This document shows, in pieces, positions 18,937 to 28,302 of a stretch of 64,000 nt of DNA; the first letter of the stretch is position 1, and every line of letters starts with the position of its first letter. Below the pieces are notes generated by a model that had not been told where the DNA came from, did not search any database, and worked only from the letters and a program-made list of their open reading frames with translations. A program made the translations under genes and the position numbers. The DNA is taken from positions 37,394 to 101,393 of the forward strand of contig NZ_JACJKS010000009.1 of NCBI RefSeq assembly GCF_016901695.1, in the 5' to 3' direction. Source of the DNA: Mordavella massiliensis (lineage in GTDB: Bacteria; Bacillota; Clostridia; Lachnospirales; Lachnospiraceae).

Positions 18937-19614
18937 TCAGGCCTCCGGATACTCGTTGCAGAGCAGCCGGTACGGTTCCTCGTCCTCCTCGATCGCCGGA
19001 AAACGCCCCACGTTCTCATAGAACCGGTTGTCCGTATTGTCGTCATTGCACATGGACACCTCTCCGAGAAGGACGGGGCCGCTCCCCTCCTCCACATCAA
19101 AGTCGTGGTAGAGATAGGGCGTGATCGTGATGGACTCTCCCGGGCAGAGCCGGATCTGCGTGCCTGCGGGCACCGTGTACGCATGCCCGTCGCAGTGCAC
19201 CGTCACCGGCGTGTCCGCAAAGTCCTCTGTTTCATCAGAGTTGTAGACGCGGATCAGCACATTGCCGCCGCCCCGGTTGATGATGTCCTCCATCTTGTTC
19301 CAGTGAAAGTGCATGGGGGAATGCTGGCCTTCTTTGATGTACAGGAGCTTCTCCGCGTAGGGCTTCGGGTATCTTCCGTCATGCACGTTCCCGTTGCGGA
19401 TCGTGATCAGGGAAAAACCCACCTTATCAAAATCCCCCATCCCGTAGTCCGTGATGTCCCATCCAAGACCGTTGTCCCGGACTTCGTCGTAGTCATGGCC
19501 TTTCGTCTCCCACTCCTGCGGCGTAAAGTGGCAGAAGGGCGGGAGGGAGATCCGGTACTCGCGGATCATGGCCTCCATCTCTTTCAATGCTCTGTTTATC
19601 TCCGATCTCTTCAT
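18937..19614 (-). CDS. D-lyxose ketol-isomerase
   Basis: 225 aa cupin-fold enzyme of the YdaE/D-lyxose isomerase family, interconverting D-lyxose with D-xylulose (and often D-mannose with D-fructose). The metal-binding segment KEGQHSPMHFHWNKMEDIIN supplies the His ligands and Glu, and PYLYHDFDVEEGSG provides the second cupin motif. The ATG follows GAGGAGGAAGC and overlaps the stop of the aldo/keto reductase gene (ATGA). It is the last gene of the leftward tatD-led cluster, 142 bases from the AlbA_2 pseudogene. Confidence 0.85.
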   Translation of the reverse strand: MKRSEINRALKEMEAMIREYRISLPPFCHFTPQEWETKGHDYDEVRDNGLGWDITDYGMGDFDKVGFSLITIRNGNVHDGRYPKPYAEKLLYIKEGQHSPMHFHWNKMEDIINRGGGNVLIRVYNSDETEDFADTPVTVHCDGHAYTVPAGTQIRLCPGESITITPYLYHDFDVEEGSGPVLLGEVSMCNDDNTDNRFYENVGRFPAIEEDEEPYRLLCNEYPEA

Positions 19615-20636
19615 GCTTCTTCCTCCTCAAATCGTTGTATTTCTTTTGCAAGATCCTGCATGATATCTGTTTCTCCTGCCTCAAGGATTTCTTCCACCTG
19701 ATCCGGGCGCGATGCCGCCGCCACGGGGATCACCTGGAAGGATCTGCCAAGGAGGGACAGCAGGGTCAGGCTGTGCATGGATATCCCCGTCTCTTTTTTG
19801 ATCTCCAGGAACCGCTCGTATATTGCCAGATTCCTCCGGTTCAGATACGCGTCCCTCACAGACTGCGGGATGAGGGACAGCTCCCCCTCCCGCACAACAG
19901 CGCCGCCTTTCGCCTGAACGCCCGCTCTTTCCAGGCGTGAGAAAAAGCCCTGGGCCCCGGACGAGAACGGGATCAGCGGTATGCCGGTCTTTTCATGCCA
20001 TCTTTGATACGCCGCGTCCGTTATGACCAGTGTGCGGTCCTGGTTCAGGTTTTTCCCCGGATTGACGGACGCGATGCTCCACTGGTTCGACACTGCCGAA
20101 AATCCCTGTATCCCGTTTTCCCTGGCGTAGCGGACCGCCTCATCCATCCGCTCCCGCGGGAAATTGGACGCCCCGTAGAACCGGATCTTTCCTTCTTGTT
20201 TTAATTCTTCCATAAATCCGATGATCTCTGAAACAGGCAGATCCGGATTATCCCTGTGCAGCCAGTACAGATCGATCCGCTCCAGTCCCAATGTGCGGAG
20301 ACTGTCTTCCAGATCTTTGCGCACGTCCGCCTCCGTCACTCTGGAAATCTGCGGGCGGCTGAGATCATAATGCCCTCCTTTTGTAGCGACGACTACTTTA
20401 CCAGACGCCTTCCTGTCCCGCAGCCACCGGCCGATGTACTGCTCACTGGAATTTCCCCGTCCCGGCACCCAGCGGCAGTATACGTTCGCCGTGTCAATAA
20501 AGCAGCCGCCGCCGTCCACGAAGCAGTCAAGCAGCAGGCGCGCCTGCTTATCATCTGTCTTTTCGCCGAATCCGCCCGTCCCCAGGCAGATCCGTCCGAC
20601 CTCCAGATCTGTTCCCGCTAATGTTTGCTTCTTCAC
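19611..20636 (-). CDS. Aldo/keto reductase
   Basis: 341 aa TIM-barrel NADPH-dependent oxidoreductase. The catalytic tetrad is visible: Asp and Tyr in FIDTANVYCRW, Lys in VVVATKGGHYD and His in LYWLHRDNPDL. The GTG start at 20636 is preferred because GGAGGAGAGAAG precedes it; it overlaps the stop of the lipase gene (GTGA). The substrate is not defined, but the neighbour is a sugar isomerase, so a sugar aldehyde or ketone is plausible. Confidence 0.88.
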   Translation of the reverse strand: MKKQTLAGTDLEVGRICLGTGGFGEKTDDKQARLLLDCFVDGGGCFIDTANVYCRWVPGRGNSSEQYIGRWLRDRKASGKVVVATKGGHYDLSRPQISRVTEADVRKDLEDSLRTLGLERIDLYWLHRDNPDLPVSEIIGFMEELKQEGKIRFYGASNFPRERMDEAVRYARENGIQGFSAVSNQWSIASVNPGKNLNQDRTLVITDAAYQRWHEKTGIPLIPFSSGAQGFFSRLERAGVQAKGGAVVREGELSLIPQSVRDAYLNRRNLAIYERFLEIKKETGISMHSLTLLSLLGRSFQVIPVAAASRPDQVEEILEAGETDIMQDLAKEIQRFEEEEA

Positions 20637-21556
20637 CTTCTCTCCTCCATCCAGCTCCAAATATATTCGTACACCTGCTGCCGGTCCTGCTCATTGAGCA
20701 CCTCGTGCCGGTCGTTCTCACAGAGCTTCAGGCTCACGTCCTTTATCCCTGCGTCCCGGTACATCCGGTATACCTTCTCCACGTCCTTTCCGAACCCGCC
20801 CACCGGGTCCTGGGCGCCGGAGATAAAGAGCACCGGCAGGGTCCGGGGCACCTTGAGGGCCGCCTTCCTGCCTGCGATCTGCTTCATCCCCTCAAACATC
20901 TGAAAGTAGCCGTTGACGGTAAAAGTAAAACTGCACAGCGGGTCCCCCTCATACTTTTCCCGCATCTCAAGATCCGAGGTAACCCAGGCCCTGCTGCTCT
21001 CACAGGGTTCAAACTTCCGGTTATAGCCGCCAAGCCCCAGGCTGTCGATGAGGCGGCTCCGGTACCCCCATCCCTTCACTGCCGCAAAGAGCCTGCACAG
21101 GAGCTGGCCTGCCAGAAGGATGGGTTTTCCCTTGTAGCCGGTTCCCATGATGACAGCCCCGGCAAGCCCCCGGCCGTACCGGAGCAGATACTGCCGCAGC
21201 AGGAAGGATCCCATACTGTGCCCCAGCATAAAATAGGGAACGCCCGGGTACTTCTTCCCGGTACGTTCCCTCAGCGCATGGATGTCCCGGATTACGCACG
21301 CATTGCCGTCCGGCACATGGAAGAACCCGTATTTCTCTTCGGACGTTACGGATTTTCCATGTCCCAGATGGTCGTTTCCCGTGACATACCATCCTCTTTG
21401 TGCAAGCCAGGCGGCGAACGCGTCGTAGCGGTCTGCGTATTCCACCATGCCGTGGCTGATCTGGAGCACAGCCTTTACCTCCCCCTCCGGGATCCACTCC
21501 ACTGCGTGGATATCTGTCTCGCCGTCAGCGGACGGGTAAAAGAACTCTCTCTTCAT
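20633..21556 (-). CDS. Alpha/beta hydrolase, monoacylglycerol lipase-like
   Basis: 307 aa. The fold of serine aminopeptidase S33/monoglyceride lipases: LQISHGMVEYADRYDAFA for the oxyanion region, nucleophile Ser in MLGHSMGSFLL, acid Asp in FISGAQDPVGG and His in ENDRHEVLNE. No signal peptide, so cytoplasmic. AGGAGGCAG precedes the ATG. It lies 13 bases from citrate synthase and overlaps the aldo/keto reductase gene by four bases. Confidence 0.88.
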   Translation of the reverse strand: MKREFFYPSADGETDIHAVEWIPEGEVKAVLQISHGMVEYADRYDAFAAWLAQRGWYVTGNDHLGHGKSVTSEEKYGFFHVPDGNACVIRDIHALRERTGKKYPGVPYFMLGHSMGSFLLRQYLLRYGRGLAGAVIMGTGYKGKPILLAGQLLCRLFAAVKGWGYRSRLIDSLGLGGYNRKFEPCESSRAWVTSDLEMREKYEGDPLCSFTFTVNGYFQMFEGMKQIAGRKAALKVPRTLPVLFISGAQDPVGGFGKDVEKVYRMYRDAGIKDVSLKLCENDRHEVLNEQDRQQVYEYIWSWMEERR

Positions 21557-21569
21557 ATGATGCTGCCTC

Positions 21570-22946
21570 CTAGCGGTCCTCCATTTTCACATAGTCTCTG
21601 TGCTGCGCAAGCGCTTTATACGCAGGACGGATGATCTTGTCTACATTCTTCAGCTCCTCCAGCCGGTGCGCGCTCCACCCGACGATGCGGGCCGCCGCGA
21701 AGATCGGCGTGTAGAGGGCCTGGGGAAGTCCCAGCATGCCGTACACGAGTCCGCTGTAGAAGTCCACGTTGGCGTTGACGCCCTTGTAGATCTTGCGCTT
21801 CTCGGCAATGATCTCCGGCGCCAGCCGCTCCACCAGATCGTAGAGGGCATACTCCTTCTCATAGCCCTTCTCCGATGCAAGCTGCTTCACGAACGATTTG
21901 AAAATGTCCGCACGGGGATCAGAGATGGAGTACACCGCGTGTCCCATGCCGTAGATAAGGCCCTTCTGATCGAAGGCCTTCTTGTCCAGCAGGTCGCACA
22001 GATAGCTGCGCACCGCGTCCTCATCCTCCCAGTCGGAGAGGTGCTGCTTCATATCCTCGAACATCTGCGTCACCTTGATGTTCGCGCCGCCGTGCTTCGG
22101 CCCCTTCAGGGAGGCCATGGCCGCCGCGATGGTGGAGTATGTATCAGTTCCGGAGGAAGTCACCACGTGGGTCGTGAACGTGGAGTTATTGCCGCCGCCG
22201 TGATCCATATGGAGCACGAGAGCCATATCCAGGATCTTCGCCTCCAGCTTCGTGTACTTCCGGTCCTCGCGGAGCATCATAAGGATGTTCTCCGCTGTGG
22301 ACAGCTCCGGCTTGGGCGCGTAGATAAAGAGATCCTCGCCCATGCGGTAGTTGTATGCATGATAGCCGTACACCATCAGCATGGGGAACTGGCTGATCAG
22401 GTTCAGGCACTGGCGCAGCACGTTCGGGATCGATGTGTCGTCCGCCTTCGCGTCATAGGAATACAGGTTCAGGATCGATCTGGACAGGCTGTTCATCATA
22501 TCGCGGCTTGGCGCTTTCATGATCACATCCCGCACGAAGTTGGGCGGCAGCGTCCTGCGCTCCACCAGCGTCTCGTGGAAATCCTGCAGCTCCTTCTCGT
22601 TCGGAAGTTCTCCGAACAGGAGCAGGTAGGTGATCTCCTCGAACCCGTAATGTCCCGCCTCCAGGAAGCCGTTCACCAGGTCCTTGATGTTGTAGCCCCT
22701 GTAGTACAGCCTGCCGTCGCAGGGAATCTCCTCCCCGTCCACCACCTTTTTGGCGATGATGTCAGAAATGTTCGTAAGTCCCGCAAGGACGCCCTTGCCG
22801 TTTAAGTCGCGCAGGCCGCGCTTTACTTCATATTTTGTGTAGAGCTCCTTGTCGATGGCCGTGTTCTTCTCACACAACTGTGCGAGATGCTCGATCTCAG
22901 GCGTGATCTCAAAAAGCGCCCTTGCTGCAGGATAATGTCTCTCCAT
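21570..22946 (-). CDS. Citrate synthase
   Basis: 458 aa. It condenses acetyl-CoA with oxaloacetate. Active-site segments: LHMDHGGGNNSTFTTH (His), YGMGHAVYSISDPRA (His) and NANVDFYSGLVYGMLG (Asp). The ATG at 22946 is spaced seven bases from AAAGGGG; upstream in-frame starts at 22952 and a TTG at 22994 are less well placed, and the latter overlaps the end of rsmA. In anaerobic clostridia the enzyme feeds the oxidative branch to 2-oxoglutarate and glutamate; aconitase and isocitrate dehydrogenase are not in the window. Confidence 0.93.
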   Translation of the reverse strand: MERHYPAARALFEITPEIEHLAQLCEKNTAIDKELYTKYEVKRGLRDLNGKGVLAGLTNISDIIAKKVVDGEEIPCDGRLYYRGYNIKDLVNGFLEAGHYGFEEITYLLLFGELPNEKELQDFHETLVERRTLPPNFVRDVIMKAPSRDMMNSLSRSILNLYSYDAKADDTSIPNVLRQCLNLISQFPMLMVYGYHAYNYRMGEDLFIYAPKPELSTAENILMMLREDRKYTKLEAKILDMALVLHMDHGGGNNSTFTTHVVTSSGTDTYSTIAAAMASLKGPKHGGANIKVTQMFEDMKQHLSDWEDEDAVRSYLCDLLDKKAFDQKGLIYGMGHAVYSISDPRADIFKSFVKQLASEKGYEKEYALYDLVERLAPEIIAEKRKIYKGVNANVDFYSGLVYGMLGLPQALYTPIFAAARIVGWSAHRLEELKNVDKIIRPAYKALAQHRDYVKMEDR

Positions 22947-22978
22947 ACTCATACCCCTTTCTTCTTGTTCATTTTCTT

Positions 22979-23851
22979 TTACTTCTTGTGACAAATACTA
23001 TTGCAAAGCTGCGCGAATTCTTCCAGCGTCAGGGTCTCCCCCCGGATCCCCGCGCCTTTCCCCAGCTCAGCTATGCTCTCCTCAATAACTTCCTTCGGCA
23101 GGTTCAGCCCCGCCGCGTTTTTCAGGCCGTTGGCCAGCGTCTTTCGCCTCTGGTTGAAGGACGCCCGGATGATGGCAAACAGGAGCTTCTCGTCCTCCAC
23201 ATGCACGGGCGGCTCCTTATGCACGGTCAGGCGGATGACCGCCGACCCCACTTTCGGCCTTGGCATGAAGCAGTTGGGCGGTACGTTGGCCACGATATAG
23301 GGATCCGCGTAATACTGGACCGCCAGGGACAGGGCGCCGTAGTCCTTCGTCCCGGGCCCCACCTGCATCCGGTCCGCCACCTCTTTCTGCACCATGACCG
23401 TGACGCTCTCCAGCGGCACATGGCTCTCAAAGAGCCCCATGATGATGGGCGTCGTGATATAGTAGGGCAGGTTGGCCACCACTTTCACCGGCCTGCCGCC
23501 GTTCTCCTCCTCCACAAGCTTCCTGATGTCCAGCTTGAGGATATCCTGGTTGATGATATGCACATTGTCGTATGCGCTGAGGGTATCTTCAAGAATGGGG
23601 ATCAGCGACCCGTCGATCTCCACCGCCGCCACCTTCCCCGCAGCCGCAGCCAGATACTGCGTCATGGTTCCGATTCCCGGCCCCACCTCGATCACAAAAT
23701 CGTCCTTTGTGATATGGGCCGCTGCAATGATCTTGTCGAGCACATGTGTGTCTATCAGAAAATTCTGTCCGTATTTCTTCTGAAAAGAGAAATTGTATTT
23801 CTTCAGTATCTCGATCGTGTTCTGGGGATTCCCCAGCGTAGGTACGGGCAT
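22979..23851 (-). CDS. rsmA: 16S rRNA (adenine 1518/1519-N6) dimethyltransferase
   Basis: 290 aa. It dimethylates the two adenines of the 3'-terminal hairpin of 16S rRNA. The N-terminal KKYGQNFLID motif, the SAM site FVIEVGPGIGTMTQYL and the catalytic VVANLPYYITTPII (NLPY) are present, with MPRPKVGSAVIRL at the C-terminal domain. The ATG at 23851 follows GGAGGAGTGCGG; the frame extends 24 codons further without a start signal. It lies 26 bases after tatD, a common Firmicute gene pair. Confidence 0.95.
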   Translation of the reverse strand: MPVPTLGNPQNTIEILKKYNFSFQKKYGQNFLIDTHVLDKIIAAAHITKDDFVIEVGPGIGTMTQYLAAAAGKVAAVEIDGSLIPILEDTLSAYDNVHIINQDILKLDIRKLVEEENGGRPVKVVANLPYYITTPIIMGLFESHVPLESVTVMVQKEVADRMQVGPGTKDYGALSLAVQYYADPYIVANVPPNCFMPRPKVGSAVIRLTVHKEPPVHVEDEKLLFAIIRASFNQRRKTLANGLKNAAGLNLPKEVIEESIAELGKGAGIRGETLTLEEFAQLCNSICHKK

Positions 23852-23877
23852 CCGCACTCCTCCGTTCCTTCTGTGTT

Positions 23878-24645
23878 CTATCTGTCCAGCCGGTACAGCG
23901 TCCGGGCATTGCGCGCCGTGCACGCCACCACCTCGTCATAGGGCACATCCTTGATCCGTGCGATCTCGCGCGCCACATACACAAGGTTCAGGGAACTGTT
24001 CCGCTTCCCCCGGTTCGGCTCCGGCGCAAGATACGGGCAGTCCGTCTCCAGCACGATGGACGTAAGCGGGATCTCCGCCACCGTCTCCTTCAGCCTGCGC
24101 CCGTTCTTAAATGTAACGACGCCGCCCACGCCAATGTAGTACCCCATCTTCACGTACGCGCAGGCGATCTCCTTCGAGTAGGAAAAGCAGTGGATCACGC
24201 CGGGCAGGTCCCGGCCGTGCTCCCGCACGATCTCCAGCGTGTCCTCCGCCGCATCCCGGCTGTGGATGTTCACCGGGAGCGACAGCTCCCGGGCCAGCTC
24301 CATCTGCCGGATGAACCACTTCTTCTGCACATCCCTGGGCGACTCGTCCCAGTAGTAGTCCAGGCCGATCTCACCGACCGCGACCACCTTCTCCTGCCGG
24401 CACAGCTCCCGAAGCTGCGAAAAAGATTCCTCGTCCAGCTCCGCCGCGTGGTCCGGATGGACCCCGGCAGCCGCATACATAAAAGGGTATCTCCCGGCCA
24501 GGGCGACGGCCGCCCGGCTGGACGCAAGCGAGGCGCCCACGTTCACAACCGCATCCACGCTCCCCTCTTTCAGGGATCCGAGGAGCTCCTCCCGGTCTGC
24601 GTCAAACTGTTCATCATCATAATGCGCATGTGTATCAAAAATCAT
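23878..24645 (-). CDS. tatD: TatD-family hydrolase (metal-dependent DNase)
   Basis: 255 aa amidohydrolase-fold nuclease. Metal ligands: FDTHAHYDDEQF, VGEIGLDYYW, VNIHSRDA, GVIHCFSYS and LETDCPYLAPEPNRGKRN. The ATG at 24645 follows GGAAGA; a TTG five codons earlier is an alternative. An extended -10 (TGGTATAAT at 24691-24699) about 45 bases upstream is the likely operon promoter. It leads a six-gene leftward unit ending in the lyxose isomerase gene. Confidence 0.93.
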   Translation of the reverse strand: MIFDTHAHYDDEQFDADREELLGSLKEGSVDAVVNVGASLASSRAAVALAGRYPFMYAAAGVHPDHAAELDEESFSQLRELCRQEKVVAVGEIGLDYYWDESPRDVQKKWFIRQMELARELSLPVNIHSRDAAEDTLEIVREHGRDLPGVIHCFSYSKEIACAYVKMGYYIGVGGVVTFKNGRRLKETVAEIPLTSIVLETDCPYLAPEPNRGKRNSSLNLVYVAREIARIKDVPYDEVVACTARNARTLYRLDR

Positions 24646-24750
24646 GATCGTATCTTCCAATTCCGTGTCTGGTCTAACCTAAGTAGCACAATTATACCAC
24701 AATCCGGGCAGAAATCCTATTACGGGAAAATGAATTTTTTATTAAGGTTC

Positions 24751-24782
24751 AAAAAGGAGAAGAGGCCGTCCCCTTCTCCTTT
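24751..24782 (-). terminator. Terminator of metG
   Basis: AAAGGAGAAG (24773-24782 read leftward) pairs with CTTCTCCTTT (24753-24762) and is followed by T residues on the minus strand, 11 bases after the metG stop. Confidence 0.8.
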
Positions 24783-24793
24783 GCTTTCTTTAT

Positions 24794-26692
24794 CTAGCTG
24801 ATCTGCGCCCCTGCCGGCATCTCCTTCTCCGGCGTCACAAGGGCCAGGTTGCCGTCCGCATCCTCCGCGCACAGCAGCATGCCCTCCGAGAGCACGCCTG
24901 CCAGCTTCGCGGGCTTCAAGTTCACAAGGACCATGACTTTCTTGCCCACCATTTCCTCCGGCGTATAGCTGGACCTGATGCCGGACACGATCTGCCTGAT
25001 CTGGCTTCCCACGCGGACTTTGGAGCAGAGGAGCTTCCTGGACTTCTTCACTGCCTCGCACTCCAGGATCTCGCCCACCTGGAACTGCATCTTTCCAAAT
25101 TCCTCGAAGGTGATCTCCGGCTTCGCCTCGATATCGATGACACCCGCCTCTTCCTCCGTCTCTTCCACAGCCGGGTGCAGCTCCTCCACCCGCTTCATGA
25201 CTTCCTCCAGATCCAGCCTCTGGAAGAGGATCTCCGGCTTCTCCGTCACTTTGCCGTCCCCGAGCTGGGCGAGGATCTTCTCCGAAGTCTCCGGCATGAA
25301 GGGCTCCAGCGCCCGCGCGCCGGCCTTGATGCTCCCGATGAGATTGAAGAGAACGGTCTCCAGCCTGTCCCTCTTCGCCTCGTCCTTGGCGAGAGCCCAG
25401 GGCATGGTCTCATCAATGTACTTATTGCACCGCTTAAACAGCGTGAAGATCTCTGTGATCGCATCCGCCACCCGCAGGTCCGCCATCTTCTTCTCCACAG
25501 CCGCCGGCATGTTCCCGGTCACGGCCTTCAGGTCCGCGTCCACTTCCTCAGCCGCGCCCTTGTCCGTCACTGCGCCGCCGAAATATTTGTTTGTCATGGA
25601 GATAGTGCGGTTCACAAGATTGCCGAGCGTGTTGGCCAGATCGGAGTTCATCCGCTCCACCATCAGCTCCCAGGAGATCACACCGTCATTGTCAAAGGGC
25701 ATCTCGTGCAGCACGAAGTAGCGCACCGCATCCACGCCGAAGAAGTCCACAAGCTCATCCGCATAGAGCACATTGCCCTTGGACTTGCTCATCTTGCCGT
25801 CCCCCTGCAGGAGCCACGGATGGCCGAACACCTGCCTGGGCAGCGGCAGTCCCAGAGCCATGAGGAAAATGGGCCAGTAGATGGTGTGGAATCTTATGAT
25901 GTCCTTCCCGATCAGATGCAGGTCCGCCGGCCAGTTTTTCTGAAACTGCTCCGTGCTCTCCCCGCCGCAGTCATACCCGATGCCTGTGATGTAGTTGGTG
26001 AGCGCGTCCAGCCATACATACACCACGTGATCCGGGTCGAAATCCACCGGGATGCCCCATTTGAAGGAAGTCCTGGACACGCACAGATCCTGCAGTCCCG
26101 GGAGCAGGAAGTTGTTCATCATCTCGTTCTTCCTGGACACCGGCTGGATGAATTCCGGATGGGTGTTGATGTGCTCGATCAGCCGGTCCGCGTACTTGCT
26201 CATCTTGAAGAAGTATGCCTCCTCCTTCGCCGGCTGCACCTCCCGGCCGCAGTCCGGACATTTGCCGTCCACAAGCTGGGACTCTGTGAAAAAGGATTCG
26301 CAGGGCGTGCAGTACATGCCCTCGTAGTACCCTTTGTAGATATCGCCCTGGTCGTACAGCTTCTTAAAGATCTTCTGCACCTGCTTCTCATGATCCGCGT
26401 CCGTGGTGCGGATGAATTTGTCGTAGGATGTGTTCATCAGATCCCAGATCCTTTTGATCTCGCCCGCCACGCTGTCCACGAACTCCTTGGGCGTCACGCC
26501 TGCCTCCTCGGCCTTCAGCTCGATCTTCTGTCCGTGCTCGTCGGTTCCTGTCTGGAAGAACACGTCATAGCCCTGGCTCCTCTTGTACCGGGCGATGGCG
26601 TCCGCCAGCACGATCTCGTACGTGTTCCCGATATGGGGTTTTCCTGACGTGTACGCAATGGCTGTTGTGATATAGTACTTCTCTTTTTCCAT
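24794..26692 (-). CDS. metG: Methionyl-tRNA synthetase
   Basis: 632 aa. Class I synthetase with the HIGH motif as SGKPHIGNTY (about residue 15), a zinc-knuckle region with CTPCESFF and KCPDCGREV, KMSKS as GKMSKSKGN (about 300) and a C-terminal tRNA-binding OB domain (FGKMQFQVGEILECEAVKKS), so it should be a dimer. The ATG at 26692 follows GGAGAGGAGAGAAGAG; an upstream in-frame ATG lies inside the leader. Regulation is visible: a methionine T-box leader precedes it, and a terminator follows. Confidence 0.96.
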   Translation of the reverse strand: MEKEKYYITTAIAYTSGKPHIGNTYEIVLADAIARYKRSQGYDVFFQTGTDEHGQKIELKAEEAGVTPKEFVDSVAGEIKRIWDLMNTSYDKFIRTTDADHEKQVQKIFKKLYDQGDIYKGYYEGMYCTPCESFFTESQLVDGKCPDCGREVQPAKEEAYFFKMSKYADRLIEHINTHPEFIQPVSRKNEMMNNFLLPGLQDLCVSRTSFKWGIPVDFDPDHVVYVWLDALTNYITGIGYDCGGESTEQFQKNWPADLHLIGKDIIRFHTIYWPIFLMALGLPLPRQVFGHPWLLQGDGKMSKSKGNVLYADELVDFFGVDAVRYFVLHEMPFDNDGVISWELMVERMNSDLANTLGNLVNRTISMTNKYFGGAVTDKGAAEEVDADLKAVTGNMPAAVEKKMADLRVADAITEIFTLFKRCNKYIDETMPWALAKDEAKRDRLETVLFNLIGSIKAGARALEPFMPETSEKILAQLGDGKVTEKPEILFQRLDLEEVMKRVEELHPAVEETEEEAGVIDIEAKPEITFEEFGKMQFQVGEILECEAVKKSRKLLCSKVRVGSQIRQIVSGIRSSYTPEEMVGKKVMVLVNLKPAKLAGVLSEGMLLCAEDADGNLALVTPEKEMPAGAQIS

Positions 26693-26755
26693 TCTCTTCT
26701 CTCCTCTCCCAGGATGGCAGCCTGCCGCCTGCAAAAGCGGGCGTCCGCCCCATCT

Positions 26756-27077
26756 GATAAAAAAAGTCTCCCCTGACTTCCGCTCTTCGGAAATCAGAGA
26801 AGACGATCTGCCGTGTTACCACTTCTCCTTCACCCCTGTCTCGCGACAGAAGCCTCATCAGGTGCCGCACAGGCGCTTGCGCCCCGGCATCTTCCCGCTG
26901 TAGAGGGCGGTCCCTTCGCGCGCTTACCCCGGATCCGGCCGGACGCTCGCACGCGCCGCTCAGGAGCCATCTTCAGCCCGCTTCCGCCCGTTTCCTCTCA
27001 GCACAATGGAAACCTCTCTGTAAAGCTTTCCCGGACCTACTCTCTCCGTCCCTGCGTTCCTAATATGAAACACATCT
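26756..27077 (-). promoter_or_regulatory. T-box riboswitch, methionine specifier
   Basis: Leader of metG. Stem I carries the S-turn pieces AGTA (27038-27041) and GAA just before an ATG specifier codon (26968-26970), matching tRNA-Met. The T-box bulge reads GTGGTAACACGG (within 26808-26828), whose UGGU can pair with the ACCA end of tRNA-Met. It ends in a strong terminator (arms about 26766-26783 and 26788-26804, then seven T). Uncharged tRNA-Met should favour read-through. The bulge differs from the usual GGTGGNACCGCG at several places. Confidence 0.85.
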
Positions 27078-27083
27078 TTTCAA

Positions 27084-27112
27084 ATCGTAGCATAGGGGAG
27101 AAAAATTGTCAA
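27084..27112 (-). promoter_or_regulatory. Sigma-A promoter of the metG T-box leader
   Basis: TTGACA (27107-27112), 17-base spacer, TACGAT (27084-27089) on the minus strand; start expected near 27077. Confidence 0.8.
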
Positions 27113-27197
27113 GCAGCGGTACCGCGCCGCCCGCGTCTGTGATACAATGATCGCATATACGTGCAATCCAGCTTGTAAAGAAAGGAACGGTTTACCT

Positions 27198-28040
27198 ATG
27201 CTGCATCTTATGTCTGTTTCCGGATTATCCGCCCTCTGCCGGTCGATCAGACTCCCGGAAGCCTGCGTCCGGCAGGTCCTTTCGCTGCGCGCGGACCCGT
27301 CTTTTGACCGCCTGCTCGAAAAAGCGCAGCCCCTGCTTGCAGACCTTCTTGTCCCCGCGTCCTGGGACAGGGCGCTGGCGCAGCTTGAGGCGCTGCTCGG
27401 CGGCGATCCCGCCGGCATGAAGATCCTGACGTGCATGCTGGCCGTCTGCGGAGAGACAAAAAGGACATATGAGAAACTGCAGATCCCGGAAGACATCTTT
27501 GCCGATACGATGGAGTGCTTTACCCGCTTTATACACGAACATACGGAAAGCTACGGGACCTGCGGGTTTGACCGGGCTTTCTGGACCATGCGCCAGCTCG
27601 CGGCCCGGCTCTTCCGTCTCGGCACCCTGGAGTTTGAACTCACAGAGGAAGACGGGCAGAAAGCCGTCCAGATCCACATTCCCTCGGACGCGGATCTTTC
27701 CGCCGGTGCGCGCCGCGATTCCTACCGCCGGGCCCGCCGGTTTCTCGCCCGGTTCTTCCCGGACTACTGCGGCGCCCCCTTCCTGTGCATCTCGTGGCTG
27801 CTCGCCCCCGGACTGCGGGCGTGTCTGCCGGAGGGTTCACGGATCCTCTCCTTCCAGGATGACTTTGAAGTGACGGGCATCTTCCCGGACCGGGATCAGT
27901 TCCTCACCTGGGTCTACAAGCGGCCGGACATCCCCCTTATGGATCTCCCGGAGGACACATCCCTGCAGAGGAATCTGAAGCAGTATCTGCTGCGGGGCGG
28001 AAAGATCGGGGAGGCCGCGGGACGTCTGCTATGTCCCTGA
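27198..28040 (+). CDS. Acyltransferase-domain (DUF5596/GNAT-like) protein, tentative
   Basis: 280 aa from the ATG at 27198, which follows AAAGGAACGG; the longer frame from 27147 has no start signal. I cannot see catalytic residues with certainty. The layout, a helical N-terminal half (ETKRTYEKLQIPEDIFADTM, then CFTRFIHEHTESYGTCGFDR) and a beta-rich C-terminal half ending in DQFLTWVYKRPDIPL, is like Firmicute proteins annotated as acyltransferase-domain (DUF5596). It may be cytoplasmic and enzymatic, but no substrate can be proposed. It diverges from the metG T-box promoter and stands alone. Confidence 0.6.
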   Translation: MLHLMSVSGLSALCRSIRLPEACVRQVLSLRADPSFDRLLEKAQPLLADLLVPASWDRALAQLEALLGGDPAGMKILTCMLAVCGETKRTYEKLQIPEDIFADTMECFTRFIHEHTESYGTCGFDRAFWTMRQLAARLFRLGTLEFELTEEDGQKAVQIHIPSDADLSAGARRDSYRRARRFLARFFPDYCGAPFLCISWLLAPGLRACLPEGSRILSFQDDFEVTGIFPDRDQFLTWVYKRPDIPLMDLPEDTSLQRNLKQYLLRGGKIGEAAGRLLCP

Positions 28041-28161
28041 GCCTCAGCCGCCGGATACAGGTCTGGACAGATCTGATCATAGACGAAGAAGTCTTTAAAA
28101 ATCCCCCTTCTGCAGATCACCACGTGACATACCGACTTTCTGTAGTAAAAGAAGATAAGCC

Positions 28162-28190
28162 TTGAAAGCCGGTTCGGGATATGCTATATT
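28162..28190 (+). promoter_or_regulatory. Promoter of the antitoxin RNA
   Basis: TTGAAA (28162-28167), 17-base spacer, TATATT (28185-28190). The bases between the acyltransferase stop (28040) and here show no gene. Confidence 0.75.
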
Positions 28191-28196
28191 GATACT

Positions 28197-28302
28197 AGAA
28201 AAAGGGAAAGCCAGAAACACACGGCCTACCCCCAAATAATTACGATAACTGTTTTACACAGCCGTTCACTATTGGCAGTAGTGGGCGGCTACTTCTTTTC
28301 CT
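28197..28302 (+). ncRNA. Antisense antitoxin RNA of a type I toxin locus
   Basis: An RNA starting near 28197 would run into the 3' end of the convergent toxin gene and stop at a hairpin (AGCCG...CGGCT, about 28260-28290) followed by a T-rich tract. It overlaps the toxin stop codon and the last codon or two, so it can pair with the 3' end of the toxin mRNA. The GGCCTACCCCCAAATAATTA segment is like antitoxin RNAs next to Fst/TxpA-like or 'holin-like' toxins. Confidence 0.65.
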
